A DNA stretch of 57,021 bases from an uncultured Halomonas sp. GTDB taxonomy: Bacteria > Pseudomonadota > Gammaproteobacteria > Pseudomonadales > Halomonadaceae. The position numbers were made by a program, and so were the translations under genes. Where the stretch lies: the NCBI RefSeq assembly GCF_947501415.1, contig NZ_CANMVL010000024.1, positions 1-57,021 on the forward strand, in the 5' to 3' direction. Each line of letters opens with the position of its first letter. Within the stretch, counting starts at the first letter, position 1. Below are positions 10,526 to 19,093 of the stretch, piece by piece. The notes beneath the pieces were generated by a model. That model was not told the origin of the DNA and did not search any database. It saw only the letters and a program-made list of their open reading frames with translations.

Positions 10526-11509
10526 ATGTCGGCAACCCAGACCCTGACGCCTGCCATGAAACTTCGCCGCAAGGCCAAGATGCGTCGCAACCTCCTCTAC
10601 CTGGCGCTGGTCGCCATCGCCCTGGTAGCCCCCTTCGTGGCCTATCCGGTCTTCCTGATGAAGGTGCTCTGTTTCGCACTGTTCGCCTGCGCCTTCAACC
10701 TGCTGCTCGGCTATGCCGGCCTGCTCTCCTTCGGGCACGCCGCCTTCCTGGCCACCGGTGGCTACTTTACCGGCATCATGCTGGCCAGCTACCCGGGGCT
10801 GACGCCCGAGCTTGGCATCCTGATCGGTACCTTCGCCGCCGTGGTGCTGGGCACGCTGTTCGGCGCCCTGGCGATCCGCCGGCAGGGTATCTACTTCGCC
10901 ATGGTGACGCTGGCGCTGGCGCAGATGATGTTCTTCTTCTTCGTCCAGGCGCCCTTCACCGGCGGCGAGGATGGCCTACACGGGGTGCCGCGCGGCGAGC
11001 TGTTCGGGGTGATCAGTCTCGAGAGCAACCTCAACATGTACTACTTCGTGCTGGCGGTGTTCCTGATCGGCTTCGCGATCATCCAGCGTGCCGTGCATTC
11101 GCCTTACGGCCAGGTGCTTCGGGCGATCCGCGAGAACGAGCCTCGTGCCGTGTCACTCGGCTACAACGTCGATGCCTACAAGCTGGTGGCCTTCGTGCTC
11201 TCCGCCGGTCTGGCGGGTCTGGCGGGCTCGACCAAGACCGTGGTCTTCCAGCTCGCCTCGCTGACCGATGCCCACTGGCACATGTCCGGCGAGGTGATCC
11301 TGATGACCCTGCTGGGCGGCGTGGGCACGCTGTTCGGCCCCCTGGTGGGTGCCGGCGTGGTGGTCAGCCTGCAGACCCAGCTGGCGCAGTCGCCGCTCGG
11401 CAACTGGGTCAGCGTGATCCTCGGTGCCATCTTCGTGATCTGTGTGCTGAGCTTCCGCAGCGGCATCGTCGGCGAGATCCAGAAGGTGGTGCGCAAGAAC
11501 TTCAAGTGA
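10526..11509 (+). CDS. HAAT ABC transporter permease (LivM-like)
   Basis: This is the partner permease of the LivH-like protein: 327 residues with a basic cytoplasmic N-terminus (MKLRRKAKMRRN) and eight or more membrane segments. It carries the LivM features NLLLGYAGLLSFGHAAFLATG, the RAIRENEPRAVSLGYNV coupling loop, and GGVGTLFGPLVGAGVV. It is the last gene of the five-gene importer operon and is followed by a terminator. Confidence 0.94.
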   Translation: MSATQTLTPAMKLRRKAKMRRNLLYLALVAIALVAPFVAYPVFLMKVLCFALFACAFNLLLGYAGLLSFGHAAFLATGGYFTGIMLASYPGLTPELGILIGTFAAVVLGTLFGALAIRRQGIYFAMVTLALAQMMFFFFVQAPFTGGEDGLHGVPRGELFGVISLESNLNMYYFVLAVFLIGFAIIQRAVHSPYGQVLRAIRENEPRAVSLGYNVDAYKLVAFVLSAGLAGLAGSTKTVVFQLASLTDAHWHMSGEVILMTLLGGVGTLFGPLVGAGVVVSLQTQLAQSPLGNWVSVILGAIFVICVLSFRSGIVGEIQKVVRKNFK

Positions 11510-11546
11510 CCCCCGGTTCCCGCGATGTTTTATTACGAAGACCTAT

Positions 11547-11569
11547 GGCGCCCCGCGGGGCGCCTTTTT
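11547..11569. terminator. Terminator at the end of the importer operon
   Basis: GGCGCCCC and GGGGCGCC form an 8-bp palindromic stem followed by TTTTT. It overlaps the stop codon of the convergent LysR gene, so it may serve both directions. Confidence 0.88.
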
Positions 11570-12458
11570 AATGCGCGCTGGACAGGCGTTGCGGCAGGTA
11601 GCTCACCAGGTGATCGAGAAAACGCTGCAGCTTGGGCGAGCGCTGGCGATGGCGGGGGAAGACCGCCCAGACCGCCGTGTCGTCGTGGCGGTAGGCATCG
11701 AGCACCGAGATCAGGGCGCCGCTCGCCAGATGCTCATCCACGTAGTAGTCGGGCAGTTGGGCCAGCCCCAGTCCCTTCAGGGCGGCATCGAGCAGCGCAG
11801 GCCCCGAGTTGGCCCGCCACTGGCCACTGACGCGTACCTCGCGGCGCACCCCATCCACCGCGAAGCGCCACTGGTCGCGGCTGCCGATCAGACAGCGATG
11901 GCGAGAGAGTTCGGCCAGGGCATGGGGCTGTGAGATATGTTCGAAATAGGCGGGAGCGCCCACCACATACTCGCGGCGCTCGCACAGTCGCCTGGCCACC
12001 AGGCTCGAGTCCTCCAGGCGGCCCATGCGGATCGCCACATCGAACCCCTCGTCGATGATATCCACCTGGCGGTTGGTGAAGTGCATGCGGACCTCCAGCT
12101 GAGGGTGTTCGAGCAGGAAGTCGTTGACCAGTGGGGCGAGAAAGCGCTCGCCGAAGGTGGTGGCGGAGGTCAGGGAGAGGCGCCCCTGGGGACGGTCCTG
12201 AAGGTCATCGAGCGCCGCTTCGGCCTCGCGAAAGCCGTCGAACAGATGGCGGCAGTGGCGGTAGTAGAGCGCCCCGGCGTCGGTCAGATTGATCTGGCGC
12301 GTGGTGCGATAGAGCAGGGCGGTGCCCAGTTGTTGCTCGAGCTGACTGACCAGCCGGCTGACGTGGGAGTTGGAGACCGAAAGCTCCCGCGCGGCCGCCG
12401 CAAAGGTGCCCAGCCGCACCACCTCGACGAAGGCTTCGATACGATCCCAGCGCTGCAT
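11568..12458 (-). CDS. LysR-family transcriptional regulator
   Basis: A DNA-binding helix-turn-helix at about residues 3-62 (FVEVVRLGTFAAAARELSVS, then HVSRLVSQLEQQLG) is followed by a LysR-type effector domain. The effector domain has the DIIDEGFDVAIRMGRLEDSSL segment typical of the large CrgA/DmlR-like group. An ATG 21 bp further upstream is open, but the start at 12458 is preceded by AGGAG and gives the standard N-terminus MQRWDRIEAFVEV. It is divergent from frmA with a 124-bp shared region, so it probably controls frmA-fghA and itself. The effector is unknown. Confidence 0.9.
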   Translation of the reverse strand: MQRWDRIEAFVEVVRLGTFAAAARELSVSNSHVSRLVSQLEQQLGTALLYRTTRQINLTDAGALYYRHCRHLFDGFREAEAALDDLQDRPQGRLSLTSATTFGERFLAPLVNDFLLEHPQLEVRMHFTNRQVDIIDEGFDVAIRMGRLEDSSLVARRLCERREYVVGAPAYFEHISQPHALAELSRHRCLIGSRDQWRFAVDGVRREVRVSGQWRANSGPALLDAALKGLGLAQLPDYYVDEHLASGALISVLDAYRHDDTAVWAVFPRHRQRSPKLQRFLDHLVSYLPQRLSSAH

Positions 12459-12481
12459 GGACTCTCCTGAAGAATGCAAGA

Positions 12482-12501
12482 TTATTGCTGTGTGGCAACA
12501 A
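12482..12501. promoter_or_regulatory. Imperfect inverted repeat in the LysR/frmA intergenic region
   Basis: TTATTGC (12482-12488) and GCAACAA (12495-12501) match as inverted half-sites at six of seven positions and contain the T-N11-A layout of LysR boxes. The position between divergent lysR and frmA supports an operator role. Confidence 0.4.
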
Positions 12502-12558
12502 TGTAATGCCTTTGGTGCGGTTTATACCGGTTCGGATTATAGCCTAGACTGTATCTGA

Positions 12559-13787
<1,229 letters not shown>

Positions 13788-13838
13788 ACCCTGTCGATCG
13801 GCGGCCGGAAGTTCCCGGCCGACAAGGAGAGTGAATTC

Positions 13839-14696
13839 ATGACCATGACCGAGAACCTCGAACTGGTATCGGCCAACAAGAGTTTCGGCGGCTGGCACAA
13901 GCGGTACCGCCATCGCTCCCGGGCGCTGGATTGCGAGATGATCTTCGCCATCTACCTGCCGCCCCAGGCCGAGACCGAGCGGGTGCCACTGCTGTGGTGG
14001 CTCTCCGGACTGACCTGCAACGACGAGAACTTCATGCAGAAGGCCGGCGCGCATCGCGCTGCCGCCGAGCTCGGCATCGCGATCATCTGTCCGGATACCA
14101 GCCCGCGTGGCACCGATCTGCCCGGCGAGCATGACAGCTATGACTTCGGCTCCGGCGCCGGCTTCTATGTCAACGCCACCCAGGAGCCCTGGAAGCGCCA
14201 CTACCGCATGTATGACTATGTGACCGAAGAGCTGCCCTCGGTGGTGCGCCAGCACTTCCCGGTCAATGGTCGCGAATCGATCAGCGGCCACTCCATGGGC
14301 GGTCACGGCGCACTGGTGGCGGCGCTGCGTCGGCCGGGCCACTATCGCTCGGTGTCGGCCTTCGCGCCGGTCGTCAACCCTTCCGAGTGCCCCTGGGGGC
14401 AGAAGGCCTTCTCGAGCTATCTCGGCGATGACCGCGGCAAGTGGACCCAGTACGACGCCTGTGAGTTGGTAGCCCGTGGCGCCTCCAGCCAGCCGCTGTT
14501 CATCGACCAGGGCGAGGCGGATGACTTCCTCGAGGAGCAGCTCAAGCCCGAGCGTCTCGAGGCGGTGTGTGCCGAGCATGACCATCCGCTGACCCTGCGC
14601 CGACAGCCGGGATACGATCACAGCTACTACTTCATCGCCTCCTTTATCGAGGATCATCTGCGCTACCACGCCGAGCATCTGCACAAGAAGCGTTGA
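13839..14696 (+). CDS. fghA: S-formylglutathione hydrolase
   Basis: The enzyme hydrolyses S-formylglutathione to formate and glutathione, the second step of glutathione-dependent formaldehyde detoxification. The 285 residues show the esterase D fold: an oxyanion-region LWWLSGLTCNDENF, the nucleophile elbow GHSMGGHGAL with Ser152, an acid residue in FIDQGEADDFL and the catalytic His in GYDHSYYF. The conserved PDTSPRG segment is also present. AAGGAGAG precedes the ATG. It lies downstream of frmA across a repeat-bearing gap of 146 bp. Confidence 0.97.
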   Translation: MTMTENLELVSANKSFGGWHKRYRHRSRALDCEMIFAIYLPPQAETERVPLLWWLSGLTCNDENFMQKAGAHRAAAELGIAIICPDTSPRGTDLPGEHDSYDFGSGAGFYVNATQEPWKRHYRMYDYVTEELPSVVRQHFPVNGRESISGHSMGGHGALVAALRRPGHYRSVSAFAPVVNPSECPWGQKAFSSYLGDDRGKWTQYDACELVARGASSQPLFIDQGEADDFLEEQLKPERLEAVCAEHDHPLTLRRQPGYDHSYYFIASFIEDHLRYHAEHLHKKR

Positions 14697-14790
14697 TGAC
14701 TCGTCCGGGCGTCTAGATCTCCCGTGTGTGTGACGTGCCGGGCCCGTATACTGCCTGCTACTACTGGCAAGCGGGCCTGGCACGAGAGGC

Positions 14791-15531
14791 ATGAGTGGAG
14801 AGAGACGCGATGCGACGAGGGCAGCCATGATCAGGGCGCTGCTGCGCAGATTGATGGGGTGGCTATGGCGTGCCGCGCTGGGCTTTGTGGTGCTGTCGGT
14901 GCTGCTGGTGCTGCTGTTCCGCGAGGCGCCGGTGTTCGGCTCCATGGTGATGGTGGAACGCAAGGTACACTCCTGGCTGGTCCATGAACCCATCGATCTC
15001 CAGCATCGCTGGCGGCCCTGGGAGTCCCTCTCCGATCATGCCAAGTTGGCGGTCATCGCCGCCGAAGATCAACGGTTTCTCGACCACCATGGCTTCGACC
15101 TGGTGGAGATTCGGCGTGCCTGGGAGGCGAGTCGCAACGGCGGCCGGCTGCGCGGTGCCAGCACCCTCAGTCAGCAGACCGCCAAGAACCTCTTCCTGTG
15201 GAGCGGGCGCAGCTGGGTCCGCAAGGGCCTGGAGGCCTGGTTTACCCTGCTGATCGAGCTGGTCTGGCCCAAGCAGCGCATCCTCGAGGTCTACCTGAAT
15301 ATCGCCGAGTGGGACAGCGGCGTCTTCGGCCTGGAAGCCGCGGCCCAGCACTACTTCGGCGTTTCTGCCGATCGGCTCGGGCCGCATCAGGCCAGTCGCC
15401 TGGCGGCGATCCTGCCTGACCCGCGAGGCCGCGATGCCGCACGTCCCTCCTCCGAGGTGGCCCAGCGGAGCGCCTGGATCCGCCGACAGATGCGCAATCT
15501 CGGCGGAACGGCCTACCTCGAACGACTGTGA
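14791..15531 (+). CDS. mtgA: Monofunctional biosynthetic peptidoglycan transglycosylase
   Basis: MtgA polymerises lipid II into glycan strands at the outer face of the inner membrane and lacks a transpeptidase domain. The 246-residue frame has one N-terminal membrane anchor (about residues 28-46) and a GT51 domain. Visible motifs are IAAEDQRFLDHHGFD with the catalytic Glu, RGASTLSQQTAKNLF, and KQRILEVYLNIAEW. An in-frame ATG at 14827 (MIRALLRR) is an equally likely start and fits the family N-terminus well. A TATACT box at 14747 may be its promoter. The last 19 bp overlap the convergent lysR gene. Confidence 0.95.
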   Translation: MSGERRDATRAAMIRALLRRLMGWLWRAALGFVVLSVLLVLLFREAPVFGSMVMVERKVHSWLVHEPIDLQHRWRPWESLSDHAKLAVIAAEDQRFLDHHGFDLVEIRRAWEASRNGGRLRGASTLSQQTAKNLFLWSGRSWVRKGLEAWFTLLIELVWPKQRILEVYLNIAEWDSGVFGLEAAAQHYFGVSADRLGPHQASRLAAILPDPRGRDAARPSSEVAQRSAWIRRQMRNLGGTAYLERL

Positions 15532-16415
15532 CGGCTTGCCTCTTCCCCGAGGTGCTCCATCAGATGCTGCCGCATCGCCGCCGCCGCCGGTGACAGGCTG
15601 ACATCGACCCGGCAGATCAGCCCGATCTGGCGCTCCACGTACGGTTCCGACAGCGGCACGAAGCGCAGCCGTGCGTACTCCTCGGGAAATGCCAGTCGCG
15701 GCAGGGTGGTGATGCCGATGCCCGCCTCCAGCATGGCGTTCAGCGAGATCATGTTGGAGATATCGAAAGCGCTCTGCGCCAGCAGCGGCTCGGCATCGGT
15801 TCCCGAGAGCAGCCGTGAGGTGCCGTTGCGGATCAATACCTCCCCCTGCAGCTCCTGCCAGCTCAGCGCCTGGCGGTCGGCGAAGCGGTGGTCCTCGCGG
15901 CATACCACCCCGATGGCATCGCGCATCAAGGGGTGGAAATCCAGCTCGGCGTCCGCCTGCCACAGGCTGGAGATGCCGAGATCCACCTCACCACTGGCCA
16001 CCATTCGGCCCACGAAGTCGGCGTTGCCGTCGTGCAGGCTGACCCTGAGGTCCGGGTAGCGCTGGATGAAGTCACTGAGCAGACGTGGCATCAGCCGGCT
16101 GGCCACCGAGGGCACGGCCGCCATGTCGATATGCCCGGCGCGCTTCTCCACCCGGGCGACCAGATCCCGACTGACGCGATCGTGCTGTGTCACGAGCTCG
16201 CGGAAGCGCGGCAGACAGTAGGCCCCGAAGGGGGTGAGCGTCGCCTTGCCTCCCTTCTCGAACAGGGGTTCACCCAGCCGCTGCTCGAGCTCACGTACCG
16301 CCATGGAGAGCGCCGGCTGGGTGCGGTGCAGATGGCGGGCGGCGGCATGAAAGCCGCCCTCGTCGACGATGGCCAGCACATAGCGGAGGGGCTGTATCTT
16401 GAGCTCGGGATGCAT
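15513..16415 (-). CDS. LysR-family transcriptional regulator, probable controller of the downstream amine operon
   Basis: The 300-residue protein has an N-terminal winged helix-turn-helix (YVLAIVDEGGFHAAARHLHR, then TQPALSMAVRELEQRLG) and a C-terminal effector domain (GHIDMAAVPSVASRLMPRLL, then GEVDLGISSL). It is divergent from the aldehyde dehydrogenase gene across 116 bp that hold a strong inverted repeat, so it probably regulates that operon. Its 3' end overlaps the 3' end of mtgA. Confidence 0.9.
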   Translation of the reverse strand: MHPELKIQPLRYVLAIVDEGGFHAAARHLHRTQPALSMAVRELEQRLGEPLFEKGGKATLTPFGAYCLPRFRELVTQHDRVSRDLVARVEKRAGHIDMAAVPSVASRLMPRLLSDFIQRYPDLRVSLHDGNADFVGRMVASGEVDLGISSLWQADAELDFHPLMRDAIGVVCREDHRFADRQALSWQELQGEVLIRNGTSRLLSGTDAEPLLAQSAFDISNMISLNAMLEAGIGITTLPRLAFPEEYARLRFVPLSEPYVERQIGLICRVDVSLSPAAAAMRQHLMEHLGEEASRHSRSR

Positions 16416-16435
16416 GGCGACCTCGGCGGGGTAGG

Positions 16436-16456
16436 ATGATAAGAAGACCTTATCAT
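16436..16456. promoter_or_regulatory. Perfect inverted repeat, likely LysR operator
   Basis: ATGATAAG (16436-16443) and CTTATCAT (16449-16456) are perfect inverted arms with a 5-bp spacer. A TTTATC (about 16458) and another CTTATC (about 16483) continue the motif on the way to the aldehyde dehydrogenase start. This fits recognition and activation sites of the divergent LysR regulator. Confidence 0.6.
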
Positions 16457-16531
16457 TTTATCTTTATTTTTGATTACCTCTTATCTTCTGGCATCGCCTA
16501 GGATGGCTTTGATCATATCTAGGAGGTTTCC

Positions 16532-17974
16532 ATGTCCCACGTTCACTCTCTCTACATCAATGGCACCTGGGTCGAGGGTCAGGGCAGCATCACCAACGTC
16601 AACCCCTCTGACACCAGTGACATCGTCGGCGAGTATGCCCAGGCCAGCGTCGCTCAGGTGGAGGAGGCCATCAGCGCCGCCAGGCAGGGCCAGAAGCAGT
16701 GGGCCAGGACCGGCCTCGAGCATCGCTATGGCGTGCTGATGGCCATCGGCGATGAACTGATCGCGCGCAAGGCCGAGCTGGGTGAACTGCTCGCCCGTGA
16801 AGAGGGCAAGACGCTGGCCGAGGGCATGGGCGAAGTCCATCGTTCGGGGCAGTTCTTCCACTACTACGGCGCCGAGGTGCTGCGCCAGATCGATGAGCGC
16901 GCCGAGTCGGTGCGGCCGGGCGTGGAAGTCGATATTCGTCGCGAGCCGGTAGGAGTGGTCGGCATCATCAGCCCCTGGAATTTCCCGATGGCCACGGCGG
17001 TGTGGAAGATCGCCCCGGCACTGGCCTTCGGCAACGCGGTGGTGTTCAAGCCCGCCAACCTGGTACCGGCCAGCGCCTGGGCCCTGACCGAGATCATCAG
17101 CCGCCAGGAACTGCCCGCCGGCACCTTCAACCTGATCATGGGCTCCGGCGGCTCGGTGGGCGATGCGCTGATCTCGAGCCCCGAGATTCATGCCGTGAGC
17201 TTCACCGGCTCGCTGGAGGTCGGTCGCCGCGTGGCCGCCGCCACCGCGGCCAACCTGGTCAAGTGCCAGCTGGAGATGGGGTCCAAGAACGCCCTGATCG
17301 TGGCCGACGACGCCGACCTGGACCTGGCCGTGGAGGCCGCCTTCAACGGGGCCTACTCCGGCACCGGCCAGAAGTGCACCGCGTCCTCGCGACTGATCGT
17401 CACCGAGAAGGTCCATGACGCCTTCGTCGAGAAGCTGATCAAGCGGCTCGAGCAGGTCAAGGTCGGTCATGCCCTGGAGGAGGGCGTGAGCTTCGGCCCG
17501 GCCGCCGATGCCCGGCAGCTGGAGTCGAACCTGGCCTGGGTCGAGCGTGCCCAGCGTGAAGGCGCCAGGCTGGCCTTCGGCGGCGAGCGCCTCGAGCGCG
17601 ACACCGATGGCTACTTCATGGCGCCGACACTGTTCGTCGACACCACCAATGAGATGCCGATCAACCGCGAAGAGGTCTTCGGGCCCATCGCCTGCGTGAT
17701 CAAGGTGGCGGATGCCGATGAGGCCATCGAGGTGCTCAACGACACCCACTTCGGCCTGACCGCCGGCATCATCACCGACTCCCTGGCGCTTGCCAGCGAG
17801 TTCAAGGCCCGCGCCGAAACCGGCTGCGTCATGGTCAATCTGGCCACCGCCGGCACTGACTACCATGTGCCCTTCGGCGGTCGCAAGAACTCGAGCTTCG
17901 GCCCGCGTGAGCAAGGCCGCTACGCCCGCGAGTTCTACACCGTGGTCAAGACCTGCTACGTCAAGGCCAACTGA
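16532..17974 (+). CDS. NAD(P)-dependent aldehyde dehydrogenase
   Basis: This is a standard 480-residue aldehyde dehydrogenase. Catalytic Cys282 lies in TGQKCTASS and the general base Glu248 in QLEMGSKN. The cofactor segment ISPWNFPMAT and the FTGSLEVGRRV loop are intact, as is the EVFGPIACV motif. AGGAGGT precedes the ATG. It is the first gene of a run of five or six same-strand genes with dipeptidase-like, BCCT, unknown, DUF3726-like and RidA-like products. The context suggests a semialdehyde or amino-aldehyde from breakdown of a quaternary or methylated amine. The exact substrate cannot be told from sequence. Confidence 0.93.
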   Translation: MSHVHSLYINGTWVEGQGSITNVNPSDTSDIVGEYAQASVAQVEEAISAARQGQKQWARTGLEHRYGVLMAIGDELIARKAELGELLAREEGKTLAEGMGEVHRSGQFFHYYGAEVLRQIDERAESVRPGVEVDIRREPVGVVGIISPWNFPMATAVWKIAPALAFGNAVVFKPANLVPASAWALTEIISRQELPAGTFNLIMGSGGSVGDALISSPEIHAVSFTGSLEVGRRVAAATAANLVKCQLEMGSKNALIVADDADLDLAVEAAFNGAYSGTGQKCTASSRLIVTEKVHDAFVEKLIKRLEQVKVGHALEEGVSFGPAADARQLESNLAWVERAQREGARLAFGGERLERDTDGYFMAPTLFVDTTNEMPINREEVFGPIACVIKVADADEAIEVLNDTHFGLTAGIITDSLALASEFKARAETGCVMVNLATAGTDYHVPFGGRKNSSFGPREQGRYAREFYTVVKTCYVKAN

Positions 17975-18002
17975 GCCAGGGCCCGAGAGAGGAGTCGAGC
18001 TG

Positions 18003-19010
18003 ATGTCCAAGCAGATGCTGACGGTCGATGGTCTGCAGTACTCCAACTGGTCGAGGGAGATCTTCGAGCAGATGCGCGAGGGCGGCGTCGATGCCGTCCA
18101 CGCTACCCTGGTCTACCATGAAACCACCCGCGAGACGCTCTCGCGGATGGGTGAGTGGAACCGGCGCTTCGAGGAGCATGCCGACCTGATCATGCCGGTG
18201 CGCCAGGCGAGCGATATCGAACGCGCGCGTCAGGCCGGCAAGGTGGGAATCTTCCTGGGTGCCCAGAACTGCTCGCCCATCGAAGACGACGTCGACATGG
18301 TGGAGGTGATGCGCGATCTGGGGCTGCTGATCATGCAGCTCACCTACAACAACCAGAGCCTGCTGGCCTGTGGTTGCTACGAGGCCGAGGACAGCGGGAT
18401 CACCCGCTTCGGACGCCAGGTGATTCGCGAGATGAACCGGGTCGGCATGGTCATCGACATGTCACACAGCGGCGAGCGTTCTACCCTGGACGCCATCGAG
18501 CTCTCCAGCCGTCCGGTCATCATCTCTCACGCCAATCCGGCGAGCTTTCATCCGGCCAAACGCAACAAGTCCGATAGGGTGCTCAAGGCCATCGCCGAGT
18601 GTGATGGATTGCTGGGGTTCTCCGCCTACCCGTTCCACCTCAGGAACGGCTCGGACTGCACCCTGACCGAGTACTGCGAAATGATCGCCCGCACTGCCGA
18701 CCTGATGGGGGTGGAGCATCTGGGGATTGGTACCGATCTGTGCCAGAACCAGCCCACCTCGATCCTCGACTGGATGCGCAATGGTCGCTGGTCGAAGGAG
18801 ATGGACTACGGCGAAGGCAGCGCCACCAATGCCGGCTGGCCCAAGCCGCTGGCCTGGCTGCGTGACAGCCGCGACTTCCCCAACCTGATCGAGGGTCTGC
18901 GTGGGGTTGGCTTCGCGGAGCAGGAGGTCGCCGGGATCATGGGACAGAACTGGGTGGCGCTGCTGGAGCGTGCCGCCACGCCCGAGCAGGGCCTGAACCG
19001 GGTCGCCTGA
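18003..19010 (+). CDS. Membrane-dipeptidase (M19-like) family protein without the usual N-terminal metal motif
   Basis: The 335-residue product has the M19 barrel layout: VGIFLGAQNCSPIEDDV, a YNNQSLLACGCYE segment, the histidine-bearing DMSHSGERSTLDAI and VIISHANPASFHPAKRN blocks, and LGIGTDLCQNQ. The first metal motif of true dipeptidases (D-G-H-N-D near the N-terminus) is replaced by VDGLQYSNW. The same loss is known to me in the M19-like protein of dimethylglycine catabolic loci in Pseudomonas, so this is probably not a peptidase. The ATG at 18003 is chosen because the open frame from 17790 overlaps the aldehyde dehydrogenase gene. Confidence 0.85.
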   Translation: MSKQMLTVDGLQYSNWSREIFEQMREGGVDAVHATLVYHETTRETLSRMGEWNRRFEEHADLIMPVRQASDIERARQAGKVGIFLGAQNCSPIEDDVDMVEVMRDLGLLIMQLTYNNQSLLACGCYEAEDSGITRFGRQVIREMNRVGMVIDMSHSGERSTLDAIELSSRPVIISHANPASFHPAKRNKSDRVLKAIAECDGLLGFSAYPFHLRNGSDCTLTEYCEMIARTADLMGVEHLGIGTDLCQNQPTSILDWMRNGRWSKEMDYGEGSATNAGWPKPLAWLRDSRDFPNLIEGLRGVGFAEQEVAGIMGQNWVALLERAATPEQGLNRVA

Positions 19011-19052
19011 AGGGAAGGGATCAGCGGTCACTAACATAAAAATCACAACAGC

Positions 19053-19073
19053 GGCCCCGCTCCTCGAGGGGCC
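19053..19073 (+). other. Hairpin between the dipeptidase-like and BCCT genes
   Basis: GGCCCC (19053-19058) can pair with GGGGCC (19068-19073). No T run follows, so it is a possible mRNA processing or stability element rather than a terminator. Confidence 0.4.
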
Positions 19074-19093
19074 CTACGCCAGAGGCCACTCTG

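Noticed and set aside
16481..18046. Minus-strand open frame of 521 residues
   Set aside because: It is a shadow of the aldehyde dehydrogenase gene, which has all catalytic motifs.
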